In this document: piece by piece, positions 12,394-20,129 of the stretch
How positions within the stretch are numbered: position 1 is the first letter of the stretch
Layout of the letters: every line of letters starts with the position of its first letter
DNA from: a virus
Virus record (IMG/VR): IMGVR_UViG_3300021077_000044
Span: 1-31,433 of that record
Strand: one strand, 5' to 3'
DNA: 31,433 bases
Translations under genes and position numbers: made by a program
Notes under the pieces: generated by a model
The model's database searches: none
What the model was told of the DNA's origin: nothing
What the model saw: the letters and a program-made list of their open reading frames with translations, nothing else

Positions 12394-14495
12394 GCGCTGC
12401 AGACAAGGACAAGGACAAGGGCATCCTTGATCGCATCCGCAAGCGGCGGGACTTCGCGTATGAGTATTTCAACGACTACCGAACGAAAGCGCTTGAGGAT
12501 CTGAAGTTCTGCAACCCCGAGAACCAATGGCCCGATGCCGAGAAGGCGAAGCGCAAGCAGCAGGGTCGCCCATGCTTGACCATTGACCGAACAAATCCGT
12601 TCATTGACCAACTCGTGAACGATGAGCGTCAGAACCGGCCAGCAATCAAAACCAGCCCAATCAATGACGGTGCAGACGAGGATATTGCTGATATCTATCA
12701 GGGATATATTCGGCACGTCGAGCGCACATCGAACGCTGATTACGCATATGACCGGGCCAGCGAAGCCCAGAAGCGGTGCGGGTTCGGGTTTATGCGGCTC
12801 GGGACTGACTACATCGACGAAGACACATTCGATCAGGACATAAAGATCCTGTCTGTTCCTAACCCGTTCATGTATTACATCGATCCAGAGAGCACAGAAC
12901 CAGACGGATCAGATGCAAAATGGGGATTCTGCGAAGGCGATATCGTTCGGGAGACGTTCAAAGAACAATATCCCGACGCAATGCTGGCGGAGGCTTCATC
13001 TTCCGATTGGAAATCGGTGGGAGATGATGCGCCCGGGTGGGTTTCGGCTGACGGCAAGTCCTTGCGCATCGTGGAGTATTACGAGTTGGACCACATGCCT
13101 ATCACGCTATGCCTTCTGGATGGTAACAAGTCAGTTCCGAAGGATAAGGTTCCGAAGGGCACCAAGATACTGAAAGAGCGCCAGTCCAACAAGATCACGC
13201 TGAAGTGGTATAAGGTCTGTGCCAATCAGATTCTCGACCGGCGTGACTGTCCTGGGAAATACATCCCAATAGTTCCGGTCTACGGCAAAGAAATGATCAT
13301 CAACAACGAGCGTGATTACCTCGGTATCGTGCGCGGGATGAAGGATGTGCAGCGGATGATTCACGTCTGGAAGTCTGCACAGACGGAGGCTATTGGATTG
13401 GCTCCAAGAGCCCCGTGGATTGTAGCTCTCGGGGCTCTTCCAGCGTGCGATAAAACTTGGTCTACAGCCAACACGACCAATTATTCAGCACTTTTCTACA
13501 ACGCATGGGATACAGATGGGCGGCAAATGCCGCCACCGACGCGCAATGTTCAGGAACCGGCCATTCAGGCTATTACTGTAGCGCTCCAGGGCACCGAAGA
13601 GGACCTAAAGGCAGTTACCGGTCTCTATGACCCTTCTCGTGGGCTGTCGGATAACGCGAATCAATCAGGTATTGCCATCAAGAGCCTCCAACGGCAGGGG
13701 CTGACATCCAATTTCCATTTCACGGACAATTTCAACCGCTCGCTTCGGCACCTGGGCAGGATCTTGATCTCTTGGATTCCCCAGATCGTGGATTCGGAGC
13801 GCTTGATTCGCATCATCGGCCCGGATGGCGCTGAAAAGCTCGTTCGGGTGAACACGTCAGAACCTGTGCCCCATCACAATGGGACAGGTCAGCCGCGCAT
13901 CTATGATATGACCATTGGCAAATATGATGTCGATGTAGACTCCGGACCGTCCTATGCCACCAAGAGGCAGGAAAACGCTGATGCACTGACCAACCTAGCC
14001 AAGATGCTTCCCACAGTGCAGCAGCTGGGCGCGGATATTTTGGTTCGACAGCTCGATTTCCCCGAAGCAAAAGAACTGGCTGAGCGCGTCCAGCCGCCCC
14101 AGTTCAAAAAGCAGAACGAGAACCAGCCTCAGATCCCGCCCGAAGTGCAGCAGCAGATTCAACATCAGATGCAGATGATTCAGCTGCTCACCTCTGAACT
14201 GCATGCGGTTCATGACCAGTTCGACAAAGACCGAGCGGAGCTGGAACTCAAAAAATACATCGCTGAACTAAACGCAAAAACTCAGGTTGAAGTCGCAAGG
14301 GCGAAGATCGCAAGCGGAGATATGCAGGCGGTCTTAGACCACGATCTTACGGCAACGATGGCCGAAGCAGACCGAAGCCAGGAGATTTTTGAACAAATGA
14401 TGAATTCAGATCAAAACAGCGCTGGCGGATCTCCTGCCGGTGCGAATGGGGCTCAAATGAGCGCTGGCGCTACCGCTGGCACGGAGGAAGTATGA
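12390..14495 (+). CDS. P22-type portal protein
   Basis: The 701-residue protein is close in length to the P22 portal gp1 (about 725). It contains the family pattern VNDERQNRPAIKTSPINDGA, an ADYAYDRASEAQKRCGFGF segment and KILSVPNPFMYYIDPEST, which in P22-type portals line the wing and crown. The C-terminal 100 residues are helical and Gln-rich (about 570-670), fitting the barrel seen in P22. Twelve copies form the DNA entry ring at one capsid vertex. Its start overlaps the previous gene and its end overlaps the scaffold gene, the expected head order. Confidence 0.95.
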   Translation: MSAADKDKDKGILDRIRKRRDFAYEYFNDYRTKALEDLKFCNPENQWPDAEKAKRKQQGRPCLTIDRTNPFIDQLVNDERQNRPAIKTSPINDGADEDIADIYQGYIRHVERTSNADYAYDRASEAQKRCGFGFMRLGTDYIDEDTFDQDIKILSVPNPFMYYIDPESTEPDGSDAKWGFCEGDIVRETFKEQYPDAMLAEASSSDWKSVGDDAPGWVSADGKSLRIVEYYELDHMPITLCLLDGNKSVPKDKVPKGTKILKERQSNKITLKWYKVCANQILDRRDCPGKYIPIVPVYGKEMIINNERDYLGIVRGMKDVQRMIHVWKSAQTEAIGLAPRAPWIVALGALPACDKTWSTANTTNYSALFYNAWDTDGRQMPPPTRNVQEPAIQAITVALQGTEEDLKAVTGLYDPSRGLSDNANQSGIAIKSLQRQGLTSNFHFTDNFNRSLRHLGRILISWIPQIVDSERLIRIIGPDGAEKLVRVNTSEPVPHHNGTGQPRIYDMTIGKYDVDVDSGPSYATKRQENADALTNLAKMLPTVQQLGADILVRQLDFPEAKELAERVQPPQFKKQNENQPQIPPEVQQQIQHQMQMIQLLTSELHAVHDQFDKDRAELELKKYIAELNAKTQVEVARAKIASGDMQAVLDHDLTATMAEADRSQEIFEQMMNSDQNSAGGSPAGANGAQMSAGATAGTEEV

Positions 14496-15316
14496 ACTTG
14501 GAAGACCGCTACGAAGTATTTGGTGCACCTCCGGAACCGGAAGTCGTGCCACCGACGCAGGAAGCTGCACCCACTGAAACACCTGTTGAAACTTCGACCG
14601 AAACCGAGGGGGAAGAAGGGCTTGAAGCTGGCTCTGAGGAGTTGGCTGAAGGAGCGAATGAAGACCCTTCCGAGAAGGACGAGAAGAAAAAGACGGGTTC
14701 CCAGAGGGCGCGCGAAGCCCTGCAGCGCGAGCGGGAAGAGCGGATCCGCCTTGAGACTGAAAACAAGCTTCTGCGGGAGATGCGGGAGAACAAGCCGCAA
14801 GTTCCCGAAGTTCCAATTCAGGCAACTGAAGAGCGCGAACCGAACCAGGATGATTTCCCTGATTTTATGACCTACACGAAGGCTGTGGCACGTTGGGAAA
14901 TCAGGCAGGAGATGAAGGCCCAGGAAAACCAGCGAATCCAGCAGGCACGGCGCGGTGTTTGGGAACAAAAGGTTGAGGAAGGAAAGGGCAAGTATGATAA
15001 CTTTGAAGCCCTTTTCCAGACTGCCGAGATCCCGCCCAAGCCCATCGCTGATCTGATCTGTGGCCCGAAAGTCCCTGTGGAAGTGGTGCATTACCTTCTG
15101 ACGCACCCCGAAAAACAGCGGGAAATCAACCGCATGTCTATAGACGACGCGGCCTTTGAATTGGGTGCTCTGAAAATCAGTCTTTCAGCACCTGCGAAGC
15201 CCGAACCACCCAAACCAAGAACAACGCAAGCGCCTGCGCCTGTGGCCCCTCTGACTTCGGTTTCGCCCGTGGTTCCGAAGGCTCATAGGTCTGAATCCTA
15301 CGTGGTCGTGCAGTAG
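14492..15316 (+). CDS. Scaffolding protein
   Basis: The 274-residue product lies between portal and coat, the place of P22 gp8. Residues 1-65 are very acidic and Pro/Glu-rich, residues 75-105 are a charged coiled coil (ALQREREERIRLETENKLL), and the C-terminal third is helical with a basic and Pro-rich end. Scaffolds guide coat assembly and then leave the head. The usual basic C-terminal hook is less clear here. Sequence similarity is weak, as is common for scaffolds, so context carries most of the call. The ATGA overlap with the portal supports co-translation. Confidence 0.85.
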   Translation: MNLEDRYEVFGAPPEPEVVPPTQEAAPTETPVETSTETEGEEGLEAGSEELAEGANEDPSEKDEKKKTGSQRAREALQREREERIRLETENKLLREMRENKPQVPEVPIQATEEREPNQDDFPDFMTYTKAVARWEIRQEMKAQENQRIQQARRGVWEQKVEEGKGKYDNFEALFQTAEIPPKPIADLICGPKVPVEVVHYLLTHPEKQREINRMSIDDAAFELGALKISLSAPAKPEPPKPRTTQAPAPVAPLTSVSPVVPKAHRSESYVVVQ

Positions 15317-15328
15317 CTTGCCTCCTTT

Positions 15329-15345
15329 GCCGGATAAATACCGGC
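15329..15345 (+). promoter_or_regulatory. Hairpin before the coat gene
   Basis: GCCGG and CCGGC enclose the seven-base loop ATAAATA, just upstream of the coat ribosome binding site (GGAG, then ATG at 15359). It may protect or insulate the coat message, which must be very abundant. The stem is only five pairs, so it is weak. Confidence 0.3.
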
Positions 15346-15358
15346 CCGGAGAAGAATA

Positions 15359-16570
15359 ATGGCAACGAATACTTACACTAATGCAGTAAAGATTACCATG
15401 GCGGCGGCTGCGGTAATCGAGGGAAACGGAACCCTTCTGAAGAACGTCCGGCGCGATGACAAAGAATTTGCACAGGACGGGACGGCACAGGCCGGGGCCA
15501 CGCGGAATATCCGCATCCCTGGCTACGGAACCTGGCGTGAGGGCAAGGTCGCGCAGCCTGGCGCGATCCAGGACGCCTATATCCCAGTAACCGTCCAGCA
15601 GGGCGGAACGGATTTCGTGGTCAGCAGCGCAGAACTAGCCCTCAACATCGATGATCTCCAGCAGATCATCCGTCCTCGTATCTCCACAGTGGTCTCGCAG
15701 CTTGATTATGAACTGTGGGCGCTCGTCAAGACCATCCCAATCATCTGTGGAACGGGCGTCACCAATACGCTCCCCAGCAAGACCAGCGCCTTTGCTAAAG
15801 CCAAGGCACTGACCCATCTGGTGGGAGGTGTGCCGAAGGATGGCCAGCATGGTGCCATTCTGCACGAGTTGGCGATGGCTTCCGTCATCGATGGCAGTTC
15901 CACACTCTTCAATCCCGTCTCCGAGATCAGCAAGCAGTATAGCGAAGGCAATATGGGCTATGCAGCTGGTATGAAGTGGAGCACCGACCGAAACGCGCAG
16001 ACGCATGTTGCTGGCGTGTGGACTGGCTCACCCGTGATGTCTGGATCTACGGCTGATGGTGCCAATCAGTTCGTGACTACTACGTGGGGCACATCTCCCG
16101 CTGAGTCGATCATGAACGCTGGTGATGCCTATACCGTGGATGGCGTCTACTCTGTGGACCCCGTGACCAAAAAGAGCACCGGAATTCCCAAGCAGTGGTG
16201 CGTGAAGACTACGGTGCAGTCGTCCAGCTCCACGATGACCATCGTGAATACGGAACCCGCCGTTTTGTCCGGCCCTTTCCAAAACATCGACGCGCTTCCC
16301 CAGGCGTCCGCCCGCGTTCGCCCCTTCTACGCTTCCGGTGCCGTCGCGCAGGAATCCCTCGTTCTGCATCCCGACGGTCTGATCTTCGCGTCCGCGATGC
16401 TTCCCGACATGGGCGAGAACTGCGCCCGCTTGAAGTTGCCTGACATGAACCTGAGCGTGCGTTGCTACCAGTACACGGACGGACGCTCTGACGAAAAGCT
16501 CTGGCGTCTAGATGTCATGCGCGGTGTTGCCCTCGGTCGTATGGGCTTCGCGGCTCGCGTCGTCGGCTAA
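15359..16570 (+). CDS. Major coat protein, P22 gp5 family
   Basis: The 403-residue protein (P22 gp5 has about 430) starts MATNTYTNAVKITMAAAAVI and contains VNTVFNSF-free, family-like segments RNIRIPGYGTWREGKVAQPG and DAYIPVTVQQGGTDFVVSSA, typical of the P22 coat N-arm and HK97-fold core. Several hundred copies form the icosahedral shell around the scaffold. GGAG upstream sets the start. It is the first gene after a 42-base gap containing a hairpin. Length and gene order fit well. Confidence 0.93.
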   Translation: MATNTYTNAVKITMAAAAVIEGNGTLLKNVRRDDKEFAQDGTAQAGATRNIRIPGYGTWREGKVAQPGAIQDAYIPVTVQQGGTDFVVSSAELALNIDDLQQIIRPRISTVVSQLDYELWALVKTIPIICGTGVTNTLPSKTSAFAKAKALTHLVGGVPKDGQHGAILHELAMASVIDGSSTLFNPVSEISKQYSEGNMGYAAGMKWSTDRNAQTHVAGVWTGSPVMSGSTADGANQFVTTTWGTSPAESIMNAGDAYTVDGVYSVDPVTKKSTGIPKQWCVKTTVQSSSSTMTIVNTEPAVLSGPFQNIDALPQASARVRPFYASGAVAQESLVLHPDGLIFASAMLPDMGENCARLKLPDMNLSVRCYQYTDGRSDEKLWRLDVMRGVALGRMGFAARVVG

Positions 16571-16601
16571 CCCATAACCCATCCGAGAAAGGAAAAACAT
16601 C

Positions 16602-16808
16602 ATGGCTGGGACTCCTCAGACTGTAACCGTGACCGGCAATCTTCCGCTGGCAAGTGCGGATCAGGCTGTATTCACCGACACCATCACCAACTCGAACCCG
16701 TTCGGGTTCAGCACCAAGGCCAAGGGCGACGCCCTGATTGCTGAGGTGAACGCACTTCGAGCCACGCTTGTTGCTGCCGGGTTCATCGTTGGTGGTTCTA
16801 CCTACTAA
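16602..16808 (+). CDS. Small virion-linked protein (68 aa)
   Basis: AAAGGA precedes the ATG. The peptide begins MAGTPQTVTVTGNLPLASAD and has a helix at the C-terminus (GDALIAEVNALRATLVAAGF). Beta-rich N-terminus and position right after the coat gene suggest a small head protein, such as a decoration protein, but I recognise no family. Its stop overlaps the next start by one base. Confidence 0.65.
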   Translation: MAGTPQTVTVTGNLPLASADQAVFTDTITNSNPFGFSTKAKGDALIAEVNALRATLVAAGFIVGGSTY

Positions 16809-17611
16809 TGGCCAAAGTCTCCGTTTTCCTCCCGACCTTCAACCGGCCCAAGATGCTGGCTGAATCCGTGGCGTCCGTCCTTTTGCAAGAAGGGGTGGAC
16901 TTCGAACTGCTGATTCTGGATAACGGGTCAGAGCGGGAGACTGGCGACTTTCTGAGCACGATCAATGACCCACGGGTGAGCGTTTTCAGGTTCGAGAAGA
17001 ACGCACACCCCTGGGAATTCCTATTCAATCAGTCCACAGGCGATTACTTCGTGCTGTGGACCGATGACGATGTGATGGAGACCTGGAATCTTGCAGCTAA
17101 GGCTTCCATGTTGGACGCAAACCCAGAAATGGGGTGCGTGTTCTCGCCCGTCACGGTGATCAATCCAGATGGAGAACCCTTCGGCCCCCAGAATGATGGC
17201 GTGGTCGATGGCGAAGTGACGTTCTCGAGCCTGTTCCGACACAACGTCATCCCAATGCCGTCTGCGATGACCAGGCGGGGCATGTTCCCGGCGTTCTGGA
17301 TGGAATCTCTGCAATTCAAGGAGTGGGCAGACTGGGCGTTCTGGCTCAACGTGGCCAAATGCTCTCGGATTGGATATATCCCCGAGCGTTTAGGCAGGCT
17401 CCGCATCCATACCGGTTCAGAAACGGTATCCCTTGGTATCCGAGCAGGCCATTTCCTTCCTCTTTACCCCAGAATCTGGAGTCACTGGATCCAGCGTGGC
17501 CATTCTCCATCGCAAGAGGACTGGGAGGAGATGCGGCGCGTTTATTTGGTTCTAGCTGATGCCACGTTCGAAGCGCTGAAAGGAGGGCGTTTTGTCTCGG
17601 TTGATGCTTAA
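16808..17611 (+). CDS. GT2-family glycosyltransferase
   Basis: The 267-residue protein opens SVFLPTFNRPKMLAESVASV and LLILDNGS (Asp38), then FVLWTDDDVM (Asp86-88). This is the nucleotide-sugar site and DxD metal motif of family 2 glycosyltransferases (GT-A fold). The acceptor-side region includes KEWADWAFWLNVAKC, with the acidic residue and Trp pattern of the GT2 catalytic helix. No membrane segment is seen, so it is soluble. It lies inside the head genes between coat and gp4-like, where P22 has none. It may glycosylate a virion protein or host surface sugars. Both its ends overlap or abut neighbours, so it is expressed with late genes. Confidence 0.9.
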   Translation: MAKVSVFLPTFNRPKMLAESVASVLLQEGVDFELLILDNGSERETGDFLSTINDPRVSVFRFEKNAHPWEFLFNQSTGDYFVLWTDDDVMETWNLAAKASMLDANPEMGCVFSPVTVINPDGEPFGPQNDGVVDGEVTFSSLFRHNVIPMPSAMTRRGMFPAFWMESLQFKEWADWAFWLNVAKCSRIGYIPERLGRLRIHTGSETVSLGIRAGHFLPLYPRIWSHWIQRGHSPSQEDWEEMRRVYLVLADATFEALKGGRFVSVDA

Positions 17612-17813
17612 TTTCGGCGTATTCCCATGCTGGCGTCATAGCAAACACGGTGAATCGGTATTGATCCACTCTGAAGCCGAATGCGAAGCGCTCGGTGATG
17701 ATTGGGCGGATACTCCGGCGGCTTTTGACATCGAAAAGCAAGAAGAGAAGCAGAAAGAAGACACTAAGCCTGAGAGGAAGAAGCCAGGCAGGAAGCCCAA
17801 GGTGCACCAATGA
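17592..17813 (+). CDS. Small basic-tailed protein (73 aa), TTG start
   Basis: AGGAGG (17581-17586) lies five bases before TTG at 17592, so this start beats the ATG at 17604. The start falls inside the end of the glycosyltransferase gene. The N-terminal half is MSRLMLNFGVFPCWRHSKHG with Cys and His; the C-terminal half is highly charged and ends with KPERKKPGRKPKVHQ, an AT-hook-like Gly-Arg-Lys-Pro. A nucleic acid-binding or capsid-lining role is possible. No family is known to me. Its end overlaps the gp4-like start by four bases. Confidence 0.65.
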   Translation: MSRLMLNFGVFPCWRHSKHGESVLIHSEAECEALGDDWADTPAAFDIEKQEEKQKEDTKPERKKPGRKPKVHQ

Positions 17814-18541
17814 GCACCGTTCTTGATCTTCTAGAGGATTCCGCTCTTCTCTTGGGCGCTCTGGATGTCACGGAGTCTTTAGATGCGAATATCGCTAAGA
17901 AGATGTTTCGCCGTCTAAAGTCCATGCTTGATTCGTGGAGCACGGAAGGGCTGATGGTCTATACATTCAGCCGGAATGTATATCCCCTCACCATTGGCAA
18001 GGCCAGCTATACGCTTGGCCCGGGAGGAGATTTCAACGCTACAAGGCCAATCTGGATCGATCGCGCTAGTGTCATTCCAACCGCATCGGCCCCGACCCTT
18101 GAGATTCCTGTGGACATTTTGAGTGATCAGGAGTGGCAAGGCGTCACGATCAAGTCAATCCAGAGCAATTTCCCGGTGCAAATTCATCCAAGAGGGGACT
18201 ATCCGCAAAACACCATCGATGTTTGGCCCATTCCTACTGCGTCTGCATCGCTAGTTTTATATGTCCCTTCGGCCTTGCAGATCCTAACTAATCTCTCTGA
18301 TACCATTTCGCTTCCTCCAGGATATGAAGAAGCAATCGTGAACAATCTGGCTTGCAATTGTTCATCTATGTATGGGACTCAACCTGCACCAACCGTAATG
18401 AAGGCTGCACAGGCTGGAAAAGACCTCATCAGGTCTCAAAACCTTGTTGTTGAAACGATTCAGTGTGATTCATCCATGTGCGGATATGGGAACGGCCCGA
18501 CCGAACAGGCGATTAGATCCAAGGGTTATGTCGTTGATTAA
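17810..18541 (+). CDS. gp4-like head-completion/tail accessory protein
   Basis: The 243-residue protein has KKMFRRLKSMLDSWSTEGL followed by a Tyr-Thr-rich strand region and LPPGYEEAIVNNLACN, the pattern of the P22 gp4 family that plugs the portal ring and starts tail assembly. P22 gp4 is shorter (about 166), so there is extra sequence, mainly at 90-170. Gene order (before gp10-like) agrees. The C-terminal part has CDSSMCGYGNGPTEQ. AT content is higher from this gene on. Confidence 0.85.
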   Translation: MSTVLDLLEDSALLLGALDVTESLDANIAKKMFRRLKSMLDSWSTEGLMVYTFSRNVYPLTIGKASYTLGPGGDFNATRPIWIDRASVIPTASAPTLEIPVDILSDQEWQGVTIKSIQSNFPVQIHPRGDYPQNTIDVWPIPTASASLVLYVPSALQILTNLSDTISLPPGYEEAIVNNLACNCSSMYGTQPAPTVMKAAQAGKDLIRSQNLVVETIQCDSSMCGYGNGPTEQAIRSKGYVVD

Positions 18542-18552
18542 GGAGGCCATAT

Positions 18553-18681
18553 ATGGCTAAGGAAATTGGGATCAAGAAAAATGCTTCCAAGAAAGCAAAG
18601 TCCTATGACGATAAGCAGGACAAAAAGAAGGGATTGAAAGAAGGATCTGTTTCCGATTTGAAGGCAACCGAGCGGCTATGA
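18553..18681 (+). CDS. Small Lys-rich protein (42 aa)
   Basis: AGGAGG seven bases before ATG gives strong support. The peptide (MAKEIGIKKNASKKAKSYDD, then KQDKKKGLKEGSVSDLKATE) has about one-third Lys. It lies between gp4- and gp10-like genes. A ten-codon ORF (18678-18710) overlaps its stop and abuts the next ATG. A capsid or DNA-binding role is possible; no family is known. Confidence 0.65.
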   Translation: MAKEIGIKKNASKKAKSYDDKQDKKKGLKEGSVSDLKATERL

Positions 18682-18710
18682 AGCGATTCCCCACGAAGAA
18701 GAGAAAGTAA

Positions 18711-20129
18711 ATGCTCTATCCTGGGTTCACGGGTCCTACTTACCCGCTTGCCTACAAAAAGGCAGCGTGTGAGAGGGCTGTGAACTGTTTCAATGAGATC
18801 ATAGAATCAGGTAATGGCCCAGATGGAGCAGTGAAGGTTCTGCGATCTATCTATGGTCTAAAACTTGCAACAACTCTAGGAACTGGCCCAATTCGAGGTA
18901 TTTATACGGCCTCAACAGGCGTAGTGTTTGTTGCGAGTGGAAATAAAGTTTACATGGTCACAGCAAGTTATACATATGCATCCATTGGAACGATTGGAAC
19001 ATATTACGGTCCTGTTAGTTTTGCAGACAATGGGACTCAACTAATGATCGTAGATGGTGAATCCGGCTGGATATATACATTAATATCAGGTGATTTCACT
19101 GAAATAACAAACGAAAACTTTACAAAGGCAGATGTGGTTATTTTCCAGGATGGGTATTTCCTGGTTAACAACTCTGGAACTGGGCAATTTGCTATTTCAG
19201 CACTTTATGATGGTCTTTCCTGGAATGGGCTTGACTATGGAACAGCCGAAGGGAATCCGGATAATCTGATTTCGATCATCTCTTACAGGCATCTTGTTTG
19301 GCTTTTCGGAGCTAAGACGATAGAGGTTTACTGGAACTCTGGAAACTCTGATTTTCCGTTTTCTCGTGTAGATGGTGCTTATTCAGAGGTTGGATGTGCT
19401 GGTCCTCATGCAATAGCCAAAGTGGGAACATCCATGATGTGGGTTACAGACAAAGGTAATGTGGCTGTTGCTAATGGGTATGAACCTGTTCGTATTTCAT
19501 CGCATGCCGTTGAGCAGGCAATTAATAAAACTGCGGATCTGTCTTCGATTCAGGCTTATTCATATACCCAAGATGGTCATTACTTTTTCTGCCTTCAGAT
19601 GTCGGATGCTTCTTCCCAGTGGGTTTATGACCTAGCCACAAAAGAATGGCACGAGCGTTGTGATTTGGTTGATGGCCAGTTCGATCGTTTCCGTGGTGTT
19701 TGGTATACAAATGCTACTCAAGACGTTATTTGTGGGGACAAAGACAACGGGAATATCTATATCCTAGACAAGGATACGAATGATCTGAATGGGGATGTCC
19801 TGGTTCGTGAGCGAACGGCCAGTCACCTAATCAATGAAATGCGCCGTGTTTTTATTGATCGTTTCGAAGTTCTGATAGAAACGGGGGTCGGGACAAGCTT
19901 AGGGCAGGGACAAAACCCGCAGATGATGCTCTCTATCTCGGTGGATGGAGGGTATACATGGGGGCCTGAGCGATGGAAGCCTATTGGTAAAATAGGAGCA
20001 TTTAAGAGCCGCGCCATCTGGAGAATGTGTGGCAGCGGTAGGGATTTAGTCTATAAAATCAGAATGACTGACCCGGTTCCATTTGCCGTGACTGGTGCCT
20101 CTCTCGATCTTCGAATGGGGGTGAGTTGA
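18711..20129 (+). CDS. gp10-like tail hub protein
   Basis: The 472-residue protein matches P22 gp10 in length (about 472) and place after gp4. The opening MLYPGFTGPTYPLAYKKAAC and the long run of Gly-, Tyr- and Asn-rich beta blades (STGVVFVASGNKVYMVTASY; WVTDKGNVAVANGYEP; WVYDLATKEWHERCDL) fit a propeller-like hub that joins the portal/gp4 ring to the needle and tailspikes. The region is AT-rich compared with early genes. Its final TGA shares a base with the fibre start. Confidence 0.88.
   Translation: MLYPGFTGPTYPLAYKKAACERAVNCFNEIIESGNGPDGAVKVLRSIYGLKLATTLGTGPIRGIYTASTGVVFVASGNKVYMVTASYTYASIGTIGTYYGPVSFADNGTQLMIVDGESGWIYTLISGDFTEITNENFTKADVVIFQDGYFLVNNSGTGQFAISALYDGLSWNGLDYGTAEGNPDNLISIISYRHLVWLFGAKTIEVYWNSGNSDFPFSRVDGAYSEVGCAGPHAIAKVGTSMMWVTDKGNVAVANGYEPVRISSHAVEQAINKTADLSSIQAYSYTQDGHYFFCLQMSDASSQWVYDLATKEWHERCDLVDGQFDRFRGVWYTNATQDVICGDKDNGNIYILDKDTNDLNGDVLVRERTASHLINEMRRVFIDRFEVLIETGVGTSLGQGQNPQMMLSISVDGGYTWGPERWKPIGKIGAFKSRAIWRMCGSGRDLVYKIRMTDPVPFAVTGASLDLRMGVS

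Noticed and set aside
14453-15106. Leftward open frame (217 codons) opposite the scaffold gene
   Set aside because: Glu/Lys-rich coding strands give long Phe/Leu-rich antisense frames. No ribosome binding site, and the scaffold is supported by gene order.
17346-17810. Leftward open frame (154 codons) opposite the glycosyltransferase end and the 73-aa gene
   Set aside because: Antisense to two supported genes; the start is not preceded by a ribosome binding site.
18678-18710. Ten-codon basic ORF before the tail hub gene
   Set aside because: It has an overlapping start and abuts the next ATG, but eleven codons give no testable coding signal.
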